From IMG/VR virus record IMGVR_UViG_3300047476_001245, positions 1-33,515 of that record: DNA of 33,515 bases. One strand, given 5' to 3'. Numbering within the stretch: position 1 is the stretch's first letter; the number at the start of each line of letters is the position of its first letter. Origin of the DNA: a virus. Positions 21,994 through 28,577 of the stretch are shown here, piece after piece. Below the pieces are notes generated by a model. It was not told where the DNA came from and ran no database searches. It was given only the letters and a program-made list of their open reading frames with translations. The position numbers and the translations under genes were made by a program.

Positions 21994-23775
21994 ATGTCAC
22001 GCGAAATTGAAAAAATTGCTGAAGATTTATTTGAAAAAATTAGAGCTAGATTTGAGAATATCAATCTAGGAGACGAAGCTGCTAAAGCCACCAACGACCC
22101 AGAAAAAGCAAGATTTTTTAATTTTGATTATGTGACAAACGATGAAAATCATGGCAATGTTACTGTTAGTCTAATTGACGAAAACAATTTAAAAATTTAT
22201 TTCAGTAAGAATATTAGCGACAATCTAGATGATCAAGAATTGAACAGTTGGTACAATTTTTTAAAAGAACTACGATATTTTGCCAAACGAAATTTACTAA
22301 CATTTGACACAAGAGATATCAGTCGTAGCAATCTAAACATAAAGGATCTAAAACAAGTGAGCAAAGCAGACAGTACCTTGACCACTCAAGATGTAGCAAT
22401 ATCAGAAAGCAAACTTTATGGCACACACATGCTCAGCTACGAAAATGTTGGGCCGGCTCGTATCATGATCAAACATACAGAAAGTGTGAACTCTGAACAG
22501 AGAGGTAGTAGAGCAAGGCACATCAACGCGATCTATGTGGAGAATGCTCAAGGCGAACGTTTTAAAATGCAACACAACAAGTTGAGTGGTGCAAGAGCCA
22601 TGGCACGACATGTAGCAGAAGGCGGCATTCCTTACGACAATATTGGACAGCACATAAACAGCATGATACAGGAAATGGCAGATCTAGGGCGTTTTGTACG
22701 TGTGATGAAGCATCGTACTTTTGAAGACAACACAGCAGCCAAAATGGTAGAAGCAGCAGCCAATTACTATCAAGGCATGAATAGACAGTTGAACTATCTT
22801 AAGGGTGCAAGAGCGTATAGAAATTTTTTAGAGTCATTTGAACCTGTCAAACAACAATTAGATGAAGTAGATATAAATGAATTAAAAGAACGCTTTGTTA
22901 AAAAAGTTTTTGATGATCGTATGATGGCAGCGTTGCCATTAGTAAACAAGGCCTATCAGTTACAAGAACATGCTAAACAAAAACAATTAGAAAGTGTAAA
23001 AGACATTATTGAACACCGTGCTGATTTGCAGTTGATTGAAAATGAGGGCATGGACGAATATTTCAAGGCTCTAAGTTTTGCTCGCCCTACAGATCTAGTG
23101 ACTCGTATTCTAGAAGACATTGCCAAACGTGGTGCAGTGATCCCAGAAGTTGCAGAATTCGCTAAACACTGGGCAGCAAACTTTAACATGGTAAACGAAG
23201 ACAGCGATCAAGAATTAAAAGAAAATCAAGCTCTGGCTGTAAAATTGGCCACACATTACATTAGAGATCTGCGCAACCTCCGTGAGGGGTTGCGAGTATC
23301 TCAAACAGACTACAATCTGGTGGACTTTGATAATGGCGAGATGTTGGAAGAAGGCACCTGGGCACTACCTGATTCACCAGAAAAAGTTCAGACTCTACAA
23401 ACACTCATGGCAGAACCTCTAGAAGTTGGAGTAGATGCTGAAAACGCTACTAGCGCACTATATGAGTTGATTGGCGACGACGAACTGTTTGATAGATTAC
23501 ATGATCTTGCAGATGCAGAAGGACCACGTGCTGATGCTAGAGACACTGTTAAATACTTTTTACAACAGGAAATGCCAGGACTGGTTGCTAAATTAAATTT
23601 TGGCAACACAGAAATGGATCAAGCCACAAATATTACACCACCTGCACAACCTACAACACCCGCACAGACCACAGGCCCAAATCAAACATCTGGACAAGCA
23701 TCTGGAGGTGTGGTAAGTGAGGAATTGCGTAACCTGGCTCGTTTGGCGGGATTACAATCGTTTATGGTGAAATAA
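21994..23775 (+). CDS. large virion-type protein of unknown function
   Basis: A 593-residue mostly helical and charged protein. No enzymatic motif is visible. Notable segments are KARFFNFDYVTNDE with FKMQHNKLSGARAMARHVAE and PYDNIGQHINSMIQEMADLG (about 190-240), a long helical region to about 540, then a Pro/Thr/Gln-rich linker (about 548-575) and a conserved-looking tail EELRNLARLAGLQSF. That tail repeats the LARLAGL motif of the 778-residue protein. Position after the large terminase and the late motif suggest a virion or assembly protein. I recall related large proteins in marine T4-like phages without function. Confidence 0.72.
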   Translation: MSREIEKIAEDLFEKIRARFENINLGDEAAKATNDPEKARFFNFDYVTNDENHGNVTVSLIDENNLKIYFSKNISDNLDDQELNSWYNFLKELRYFAKRNLLTFDTRDISRSNLNIKDLKQVSKADSTLTTQDVAISESKLYGTHMLSYENVGPARIMIKHTESVNSEQRGSRARHINAIYVENAQGERFKMQHNKLSGARAMARHVAEGGIPYDNIGQHINSMIQEMADLGRFVRVMKHRTFEDNTAAKMVEAAANYYQGMNRQLNYLKGARAYRNFLESFEPVKQQLDEVDINELKERFVKKVFDDRMMAALPLVNKAYQLQEHAKQKQLESVKDIIEHRADLQLIENEGMDEYFKALSFARPTDLVTRILEDIAKRGAVIPEVAEFAKHWAANFNMVNEDSDQELKENQALAVKLATHYIRDLRNLREGLRVSQTDYNLVDFDNGEMLEEGTWALPDSPEKVQTLQTLMAEPLEVGVDAENATSALYELIGDDELFDRLHDLADAEGPRADARDTVKYFLQQEMPGLVAKLNFGNTEMDQATNITPPAQPTTPAQTTGPNQTSGQASGGVVSEELRNLARLAGLQSFMVK

Positions 23776-23788
23776 TCTGGCGAACCTA

Positions 23789-23817
23789 TTGCAATTATAA
23801 ATATACTTGCATATACT
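23789..23817 (+). promoter_or_regulatory. sigma70 promoter (TTGCAA-17-TATACT) for gp32
   Basis: TTGCAA (23789-23794) and TATACT (23812-23817) with a 17-base spacer. The -10 has five of six consensus bases; the -35 has four. The spacer contains the late promoter. Confidence 0.6.
23796..23803 (+). promoter_or_regulatory. perfect T4-type late promoter TATAAATA for gp32
   Basis: An exact TATAAATA, the only perfect copy noticed on the plus strand, nested in the spacer of the sigma70 promoter. The gp32 ATG is 66 bases downstream, preceded by TTAAGGAG. Confidence 0.72.
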
Positions 23818-23868
23818 ATGTATGTGCATCAACAACCATTATGGCACATTTATTAAGGAGAAAACATT

Positions 23869-24861
23869 ATGGCAACTTCATTGGCAGAAATTCGTGCAAA
23901 GCTGCAAGCACAAGAAAACCGCACAGGCGGTAGTCAAACAGGTGGCGACAACGCTATCTACCCACACTGGAACATTGCAGAAGGTTCCACAGCAAAAGTC
24001 CGTTTCCTACCAGACGGCAATACCAAAAATTCTTTTTTCTGGGTTGAACGATTAATGATTCGTTTGCCATTTGCTGGCATCAAAGGCCAAGCAGACAGTA
24101 AGCCTGTGATTGTTCAGGTACCTTGTGTTGAGATGTATGGTGAAGCATGTCCTATCCTGGCAGAAGTACGCACCTGGTTTAAAGACGCAAGTCTTGAGGA
24201 AATGGGTCGTAAGTATTGGAAGAAAAAATCTTATTTGTTCCAAGGTTTCGTGCGTGAGAATCCATTAAGCGATGACAAAACTCCAGAAAATCCAATTCGT
24301 CGTTTTGTGATCAGTCCACAAATTTTTAATTTGATCAAGAACGCACTCATGGATCCAGACATGGAATCCATGCCCACAGACTACGAAGCAGGACTTGATT
24401 TTACTATCAAGAAAACTTCTAAAGGTGGCTATGCTGACTACAGCACCAGTACCTGGGCACGTAAAGAAAGTGCGCTAGCCGCTGATGAACGTGCAGCAGT
24501 TGACAGCTTTGGTCTTTTCAACCTAGCAGACTTCTTGCCCAAGCAGCCCACTGATGTTGAGCTGAAAGTGATCAAAGAAATGTTTGAAGCTTCGGTTGAT
24601 GGTCAAGCATATGATCCAGATCGTTGGAGCCAATACTACAAGCCTAGCGGCTTTGGCGGTAACAGTGGCGGCGATGATGCAGCCGCACCTGCAAAAGCCG
24701 CACCTGCTGCAAAAGTAATTCCTCCTGCTGCAATAGCAGAAGATCCACCTTTTGATTCAGAAGATGCACCTGCTGCAACAGCACCAGTGCAAGACGCCAA
24801 ACCTAGCAATCAACGTGCTGAGGATATCTTGGCTATGATTCGTAATCGTCAGAAGCAGTAA
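23869..24861 (+). CDS. 32: single-stranded DNA-binding protein gp32-like
   Basis: A 330-residue homologue of T4 gp32 (301 residues), which coats ssDNA for replication and recombination. Typical segments are YPHWNIAEGSTAKVRFLPDG, FFWVERLMIRLPFAGIKG, then GRKYWKKKSYLFQGFV and RRFVISPQIFNLIKNALMD. The T4 zinc motif (one His, three Cys) seems reduced: only Cys86 and Cys94 lie in the corresponding stretch. The C-terminal 110 residues are an Ala/Pro/Asp-rich tail (AAAPAKAAPAAK; PPFDSEDAPAA) with a final basic helix RAEDILAMIRNRQKQ, comparable in place to the protein-recruiting tail of T4 gp32. Strong TTAAGGAG before the ATG. Confidence 0.92.
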   Translation: MATSLAEIRAKLQAQENRTGGSQTGGDNAIYPHWNIAEGSTAKVRFLPDGNTKNSFFWVERLMIRLPFAGIKGQADSKPVIVQVPCVEMYGEACPILAEVRTWFKDASLEEMGRKYWKKKSYLFQGFVRENPLSDDKTPENPIRRFVISPQIFNLIKNALMDPDMESMPTDYEAGLDFTIKKTSKGGYADYSTSTWARKESALAADERAAVDSFGLFNLADFLPKQPTDVELKVIKEMFEASVDGQAYDPDRWSQYYKPSGFGGNSGGDDAAAPAKAAPAAKVIPPAAIAEDPPFDSEDAPAATAPVQDAKPSNQRAEDILAMIRNRQKQ

Positions 24862-24867
24862 CAAGGA

Positions 24868-24895
24868 AATGGGGCTTGTATAGCCCCATTTTATT
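24868..24895 (+). terminator. rho-independent terminator after gp32
   Basis: AATGGGGCT (24868-24876), loop TGTAT, AGCCCCATT (24882-24890), then TTATT. The loop region also carries the -35 of the uvsX promoter. Confidence 0.82.
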
Positions 24896-24904
24896 CTATA
24901 TAAT
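24876..24904 (+). promoter_or_regulatory. sigma70 promoter (TTGTAT-17-TATAAT) for uvsX
   Basis: TTGTAT (24876-24881) and a perfect TATAAT (24899-24904), 17-base spacer. The -35 (3/6) is in the hairpin loop of the terminator. GAGAGGA precedes the uvsX ATG. Confidence 0.6.
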
Positions 24905-24924
24905 AATGACGAGAGGAATCTATT

Positions 24925-25989
24925 ATGGCAAAACCATTTGACGTATCAAAATTTAGAAAAAATATCACCAAGAGTATTGACGGTATCTCTGTTGGCTTTC
25001 GCGATCCAGATACCTGGATCTCCACAGGCAACTACACACTGAACTATCTCATCTCCGGAGACTTCTATCGTGGAATTCCCATGGGCAAGGTAACTGTGTT
25101 TGCTGGTGAATCCGGTTCTGGTAAATCTTTTATCTGTTCAGGTAACCTTGTGCGTCATGCACAAGAGCAGGGCATCTACTGTATCTTGATTGACACAGAG
25201 AACGCACTGGACGAAGCCTGGTTACATGCTCTAGGAGTTGATACCAGTGAAGACAAACTGTTGAAACTCAACGTGGCCATGATTGATGATGTGGCCAAGT
25301 TGATCAGCGACTTTGTGAAAGAATACAAGGGCATTCCAGAAGGTGAACGTCCTAAGGTACTGTTTGTGCTAGACAGCTTGGGCATGATGCTTACCCCAAC
25401 TGATGTTAATCAGTTCGAAGGTGGCGACTTGAAAGGTGATCTTGGTCGTAAACCCAAAGCACTTACCGCACTGGTAAGAAACTGTGTTAACATGTTTGGC
25501 GATTTGAACATTGGCTTGGTTGCAACCAATCATACCTATGCTAGCCAAGACATGTTTGACCCAGATGATAAGATTTCAGGTGGACAAGGCTTTATCTATG
25601 CAAGCTCAATTGTTGTTGCAATGAGGAAACTCAAACTCAAAGAAGACGAAGATGGCAACAAGATTTCAGAAGTTAAGGGTATTCGTGCAGCTTGCAAGAT
25701 CATGAAAACTCGTTATGCCAAGCCGTTTGAAAGTGTACAGATCAAGATTCCATATGAAACTGGTATGAATCCATACTCAGGCATGGTGGACATGTTGGAA
25801 GGCAAAGGTTTGTTGCAGAAAGAAGGCAACAGTCTTAAATACACCCTAGCAGATGGCACCGTGATCAAACAGTTTCGCAAGGCCTGGGAACGCAACGATG
25901 ATGGCACACTGGACAAGGTCATGGAAGACTTTGTAAAGAATCCACATCACGTGGTCACTGCTCAACTAGAAGAGGAAATGGCAGAATGA
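24925..25989 (+). CDS. uvsX: UvsX recombinase (RecA-like)
   Basis: A 354-residue RecA/Rad51-family strand-exchange protein. Walker A is GESGSGKS (61-68), Walker B KVLFVLDSLGM with D150, and the T4 UvsX-like start reads LNYLISGDFYRGIPMGKVTV. Downstream segments GLVATNHTYASQDMFDPDDK and SGGQGFIYASSIVVAMRKLK are the family L1/L2 and core regions. It works with UvsY and gp32 in recombination-dependent replication and repair, and all three are clustered here. Length agrees with T4 UvsX (391) minus a short tail. Confidence 0.95.
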   Translation: MAKPFDVSKFRKNITKSIDGISVGFRDPDTWISTGNYTLNYLISGDFYRGIPMGKVTVFAGESGSGKSFICSGNLVRHAQEQGIYCILIDTENALDEAWLHALGVDTSEDKLLKLNVAMIDDVAKLISDFVKEYKGIPEGERPKVLFVLDSLGMMLTPTDVNQFEGGDLKGDLGRKPKALTALVRNCVNMFGDLNIGLVATNHTYASQDMFDPDDKISGGQGFIYASSIVVAMRKLKLKEDEDGNKISEVKGIRAACKIMKTRYAKPFESVQIKIPYETGMNPYSGMVDMLEGKGLLQKEGNSLKYTLADGTVIKQFRKAWERNDDGTLDKVMEDFVKNPHHVVTAQLEEEMAE

Positions 25990-26231
25990 GCATTGATATA
26001 GATGCACTGGTGGACACCTACACTGTGATGAAAGAATATGTTTCTAGCAAGGATCGTCAAGCAGCAGCTGATCATGTGTTTAGTATTCTAAATGACAGTG
26101 GAGTGAGTGAGCAAGATCTAAAAATGCTTGCCGGAGTTGATTCTTATATGAAAAGGGCATCGTCTGAATATCTTGATCCTGAAGAGGAAGAAGACGATGA
26201 GGATATGGATTACGACTACGGTGACGATTGA
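25986..26231 (+). CDS. small acidic protein between uvsX and uvsY
   Basis: An 81-residue protein, four-base overlap with uvsX (ATGA) and one-base-shared TGATG with uvsY, so tightly coupled to recombination genes. The N-terminal 45 residues form a helix (DALVDTYTVMKEYVSSKDRQ), followed by SEQDLKMLAGVDSY, another L-x-x-LAG motif. The last 20 residues are almost wholly acidic (EEEEDDEDMDYDYGDD), reminiscent of DNA-mimic or ssb-tail-like interaction segments. I do not know a function. Confidence 0.7.
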   Translation: MSIDIDALVDTYTVMKEYVSSKDRQAAADHVFSILNDSGVSEQDLKMLAGVDSYMKRASSEYLDPEEEEDDEDMDYDYGDD

Positions 26232-26683
26232 TGTGGTACAATCGGATAGTACAAGATCTTGGTAATCTACCAGATTTTATATCCTATTACGAAGCTCAAT
26301 TGCAAGAAGCAAAAAGCGATGTTCGTGTGGCAGGCCAGGTAGAAAAAAATCTATCAGGCCTGCCCGGTGTTACAGAACATCGCTTTAATCAATTGCAAGA
26401 GATTGAAGCAGTTCTAGAATATCTAAACATTCAGTTGAGAAAAATACGTCGTAAACATTTTCAAAAGTATCTTGAAAGTTATGCTAGAGCATTAACCAGT
26501 AGAGATGCTGAAAAGTATGTGGACGGCGAAGATGAAGTTGTAGATTTTGAAACCATCATCAACGAAGTGGCCTTACTGCGCAATCGTTGGTTAGGTATCA
26601 TGAAAGGTCTAGAGAGCAAGAACTTCATGCTAGGACACATCACCCGCTTGCGCACAGCAGGCATGGAGGATGTAACAGTATAA
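26231..26683 (+). CDS. uvsY: UvsY recombination mediator
   Basis: A 150-residue protein resembling T4 UvsY (137 residues), which loads UvsX on gp32-coated ssDNA. The match is in the second half: NIQLRKIRRKHFQKYLESYA, then a Tyr-Val-Asp-Gly-Glu region, and RNRWLGIMKGLESKNFMLGH followed by ITRLRTAG (T4: LDFCSGALDAIKSRGFAIKH, IQDMRAFE). The start is the ATG overlapping the preceding stop (TGATG); an in-frame TTG just before it is not needed. Location after uvsX in a coupled cluster supports the call, which was made by eye. Confidence 0.8.
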   Translation: MWYNRIVQDLGNLPDFISYYEAQLQEAKSDVRVAGQVEKNLSGLPGVTEHRFNQLQEIEAVLEYLNIQLRKIRRKHFQKYLESYARALTSRDAEKYVDGEDEVVDFETIINEVALLRNRWLGIMKGLESKNFMLGHITRLRTAGMEDVTV

Positions 26684-26934
26684 TGGATTATCGCGCTCAT
26701 GCTGATAAACTGATTGAAGACTTTAATCTTTGCATGCGATCTAGACCTCGTGGCAATGCTATAGAAGTACAAATAGAAAAAGATGCATGCGCTAAATGGG
26801 CTCATCATTTGGTCACTCAGCGCAGCTGGGGATCAGAACTAGAAATAGCCGAGGCCTGCCACCAGTTAGAACCCAGACTCAAACAGTTGAGAGAAAAAGT
26901 AATCATTGAAATATTAACCAATGGATCTCTTTAA
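26683..26934 (+). CDS. small protein of unknown function after uvsY
   Basis: An 83-residue protein starting at the ATG in the TAATG overlap with uvsY. It begins MDYRAHADKLIEDFNLCMRS and ends KLREKVIIEILTNGSL-like; it is largely helical with several Arg and His. The longer upstream in-frame extension would lie within uvsY and is discarded. Its 3' end overlaps the methyltransferase start by 14 bases. Probably translated in the same operon; function unknown. Confidence 0.62.
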   Translation: MDYRAHADKLIEDFNLCMRSRPRGNAIEVQIEKDACAKWAHHLVTQRSWGSELEIAEACHQLEPRLKQLREKVIIEILTNGSL

Positions 26935-27703
26935 TAACGAACATCAAAGCCATGAACACAGTCTTGAGACACTGAATCTTGTAAATCGTTATGAAGATTT
27001 TATGGACAGTATTTCTACTGTGGCAGACATGGGCTGCGGTATAGGGGCAGATATTATTTGGTGGGCCAACGCCGAATATGTTGAGACCACGGAAGATGCA
27101 CAGGGAAACATCTACGAAACTGTAAGAAAAAGAAACTACAAGTGTTATGCTGTGGACAAAAACACACAGCAGATAGACAAAGAAAGTTTACCTGCAAACG
27201 TGAATCTAATCACAGCCGACTTTGAACGTAGAAGTTTGCCAATTCCTGTGGACATGATTTGGTGTCATAACAGCTTTCAGTATGCAGTTAACCCTTTGAG
27301 CACATTGAAATTGTGGAACGAACAGATGAATGAAAATGGTATGTTGTATATCTGCATACCTTATCAAAGTACCTATCAGAACAATAGATTGGTGCTGCGC
27401 AGCAACAGTTTTAACTATTACAATCATAACTTTCTCAGCATGGTGTACATGCTGGCTGTAAACGGGTTTGACTGTCGTGATGCATATTTTCTCAAACGCC
27501 GGGAGAATCCTTGGTTGCACATAGCAGTGTACAAAAGCAATCAAGTGCCAATGGATCCTGCACAAACCTCCTGGTACGATCTTGCTGAACGTAATCTCAT
27601 CAACGATAGTATGAAAAACAGTTTGAATCGCTATGGGTATATCAAACAGGAAGATATCTTGTACGCATGGCTGGACAAAGATTTTCACTATGTTGAGGAT
27701 TGA
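26921..27703 (+). CDS. class I SAM-dependent methyltransferase
   Basis: A 260-residue protein with a Rossmann methyltransferase motif I, VADMGCGIGADIIWWAN (35-50), and a later acidic strand end (CYAVDKNTQQID). Motif-IV-like PVDMIWCHNSFQYA and post-motif LYICIPYQS complete the fold. The substrate is not indicated: no N6-adenine DPPY motif is present, so it is not an obvious DNA adenine methylase. It is the last gene of the uvsX cluster; its stop overlaps the -35 of the tRNA promoter. Confidence 0.82.
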   Translation: MDLFNNEHQSHEHSLETLNLVNRYEDFMDSISTVADMGCGIGADIIWWANAEYVETTEDAQGNIYETVRKRNYKCYAVDKNTQQIDKESLPANVNLITADFERRSLPIPVDMIWCHNSFQYAVNPLSTLKLWNEQMNENGMLYICIPYQSTYQNNRLVLRSNSFNYYNHNFLSMVYMLAVNGFDCRDAYFLKRRENPWLHIAVYKSNQVPMDPAQTSWYDLAERNLINDSMKNSLNRYGYIKQEDILYAWLDKDFHYVED

Positions 27704-27728
27704 CAAATATTAGATCTTTTTGTATAAT
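27700..27728 (+). promoter_or_regulatory. consensus sigma70 promoter for the tRNA cluster
   Basis: TTGACA (27700-27705) and TATAAT (27723-27728), 17-base spacer: a perfect match, 11 bases before the first tRNA. Confidence 0.88.
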
Positions 27729-27739
27729 ACTTGAATGCT

Positions 27740-27816
27740 GGGCCGGAAGCTTAATTGGTATAAGCGTCCGACTCATAATCGGGTGACAGTGAGTTCGAGT
27801 CTCACCCGGCCCACCA
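27740..27816 (+). tRNA. tRNA with CAU anticodon (Met, or Ile2 after lysidine modification)
   Basis: A 77-base cloverleaf: acceptor GGGCCGG with CCGGCCC, D arm GCTT...AAGC, anticodon loop CTCATAA, T arm GTGAG-TTCGAGT-CTCAC, discriminator A and encoded CCA. The anticodon stem CGA/TCG resembles the Ile2 type (ileX), so it may read AUA rather than AUG. The sequence cannot settle which. Confidence 0.92.
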
Positions 27817-27831
27817 TTCCTATGTTTTTCT

Positions 27832-27856
27832 TGGTTAGAGATAAATATTCTAACCA
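27832..27856. promoter_or_regulatory. inverted repeat enclosing late promoter GATAAATA
   Basis: TGGTTAGA (27832-27839) and TCTAACCA (27849-27856) are perfect 8-base complements. The 9-base loop is GATAAATAT, containing the late motif at 27840-27847 that serves the HNH gene. CAGGAG lies next to the right arm as ribosome site. Confidence 0.62.
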
Positions 27857-27867
27857 GGAGAATAAAA

Positions 27868-28212
27868 ATGAAAGAGTATGTTTGTAAAGATTGCGGTGTT
27901 GAAGGAATTGAACATTTCTATACAAAAGGATACCGTTATCAATGTAAACAATGTTGGAACAAAAGAACCTATAAATTATCTAGAGATAAATTAGATCAAC
28001 TAATTATTGAGCGCGGTAGTAAATGTGAAAGATGTGGATACAATAACTGTTTTGCAGCACTTCAATGGCATCACAAAGACCCAACTGCAAAAGAGTTTGG
28101 CATCAGTAGTAAAAGAGGTGCTCCTATTAACAAGCTAAGAGAAGAGGTTAACAAATGTACTTTATTGTGTGCTAATTGTCACGCTGAAGTACATGCAGAA
28201 TTAAATAATTAA
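27868..28212 (+). CDS. HNH endonuclease inside the tRNA cluster
   Basis: A 114-residue HNH protein. Two N-terminal CxxC pairs (CKDC, CKQC) precede a core with CERCGY, the catalytic-like LQWHHKDPTAKEFG and the closing LCANCHAEVHAE, giving the C-C...HH...N...C-C-H pattern. It has its own ribosome site and late-type motif and fits exactly between two tRNAs (its stop is three bases before tRNA-Leu), as expected for a small mobile endonuclease gene lodged in a tRNA array. No intron structure is visible. Confidence 0.85.
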   Translation: MKEYVCKDCGVEGIEHFYTKGYRYQCKQCWNKRTYKLSRDKLDQLIIERGSKCERCGYNNCFAALQWHHKDPTAKEFGISSKRGAPINKLREEVNKCTLLCANCHAEVHAELNN

Positions 28213-28215
28213 TTT

Positions 28216-28298
28216 GCGAGTATGGAGAAATTGGTAAACTCAGAAGACTTAAAATCTTCCGCTTCGGCTTGCCGGTTCGAGTCCGGCTACTCGTACCA
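28216..28298 (+). tRNA. tRNA-Leu (UAA)
   Basis: An 83-base class II tRNA. The acceptor GCGAGTA pairs with TACTCGT through a G-U end pair; the anticodon loop CTTAAAA gives UAA. A long variable arm (GCTTCGGC) follows, T arm GCCGG-TTCGAGT-CCGGC, then ACCA. Confidence 0.92.
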
Positions 28299-28303
28299 GA
28301 TAA

Positions 28304-28378
28304 CTGGCGTTCGTATAATGGATAATACAGGGGATTTCTACTCCCTAAATGTGGGTTCGATTCCTGCACGCCGGGCCA
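28304..28378 (+). tRNA. tRNA-Arg (UCU)
   Basis: A 75-base cloverleaf: acceptor CTGGCGT with ACGCCGG, anticodon loop TTTCTAC (UCU), T loop TTCGATT, discriminator G and encoded CCA. It reads AGA/AGG codons, which are frequent in the genes here. Confidence 0.9.
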
Positions 28379-28380
28379 AA

Positions 28381-28388
28381 GATAAATA
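28381..28388 (+). promoter_or_regulatory. late promoter motif (GATAAATA) between tRNAs
   Basis: GATAAATA follows tRNA-Arg by two bases. It may give late transcription of the last tRNA of the array. The following 60 bases hold no convincing gene. Confidence 0.4.
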
Positions 28389-28447
28389 AACATATGAACA
28401 AGCTCTATACTACTGCACGAATACGTACTCATCAATGATGACGTCTT

Positions 28448-28537
28448 CCCACGGTAGCTCAAGGAGAGCAGGAGGCCTTATAAGCCTTTCGTCCAGATAA
28501 GACCCAGGATGCGGTTCGATTCCGCACCGTGGGACCA
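28448..28537 (+). tRNA. unusual tRNA, anticodon apparently UAU, 21-base variable region
   Basis: A 90-base tRNA: acceptor CCCACGG with CCGTGGG, D arm GCTC-AAGGA-GAGC with a very short loop, anticodon stem GAGGC/GCCTT around CTTATAA (UAU, Ile AUA codons), T arm TGCGG-TTCGATT-CCGCA, then ACCA. Between anticodon and T arms lie 21 bases, as in class II tRNAs (Leu, Ser, Tyr), which conflicts with an Ile identity. The amino acid is therefore uncertain. Confidence 0.75.
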
Positions 28538-28544
28538 ATTCATT

Positions 28545-28568
28545 AAAAAGCCCCTTTCGGGGCTTTTT
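28545..28568. terminator. bidirectional terminator
   Basis: AAAAAGCCCC (28545-28554), loop TTTC, GGGGCTTTTT (28559-28568). The A-run on one side and T-run on the other make it work in both directions: for the tRNA array (plus) and for the autotransporter gene (minus), whose stop is ten bases away. Confidence 0.9.
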
Positions 28569-28577
28569 ATTTGGATA

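Noticed and set aside
27206-27706. Minus-strand 166-codon open frame opposite the methyltransferase
   Set aside because: Antisense frame without ribosome site; the plus-strand methyltransferase has clear motifs.
28395-28439. Fourteen-codon ORF after the GATAAATA between tRNAs
   Set aside because: Too short, no Shine-Dalgarno, and no recognisable sequence; likely spacer.
27740-28537. Possible prophage attachment site at the tRNA array
   Set aside because: No integrase and no duplicated tRNA fragment are seen; the gene set is of a lytic T4-like phage.
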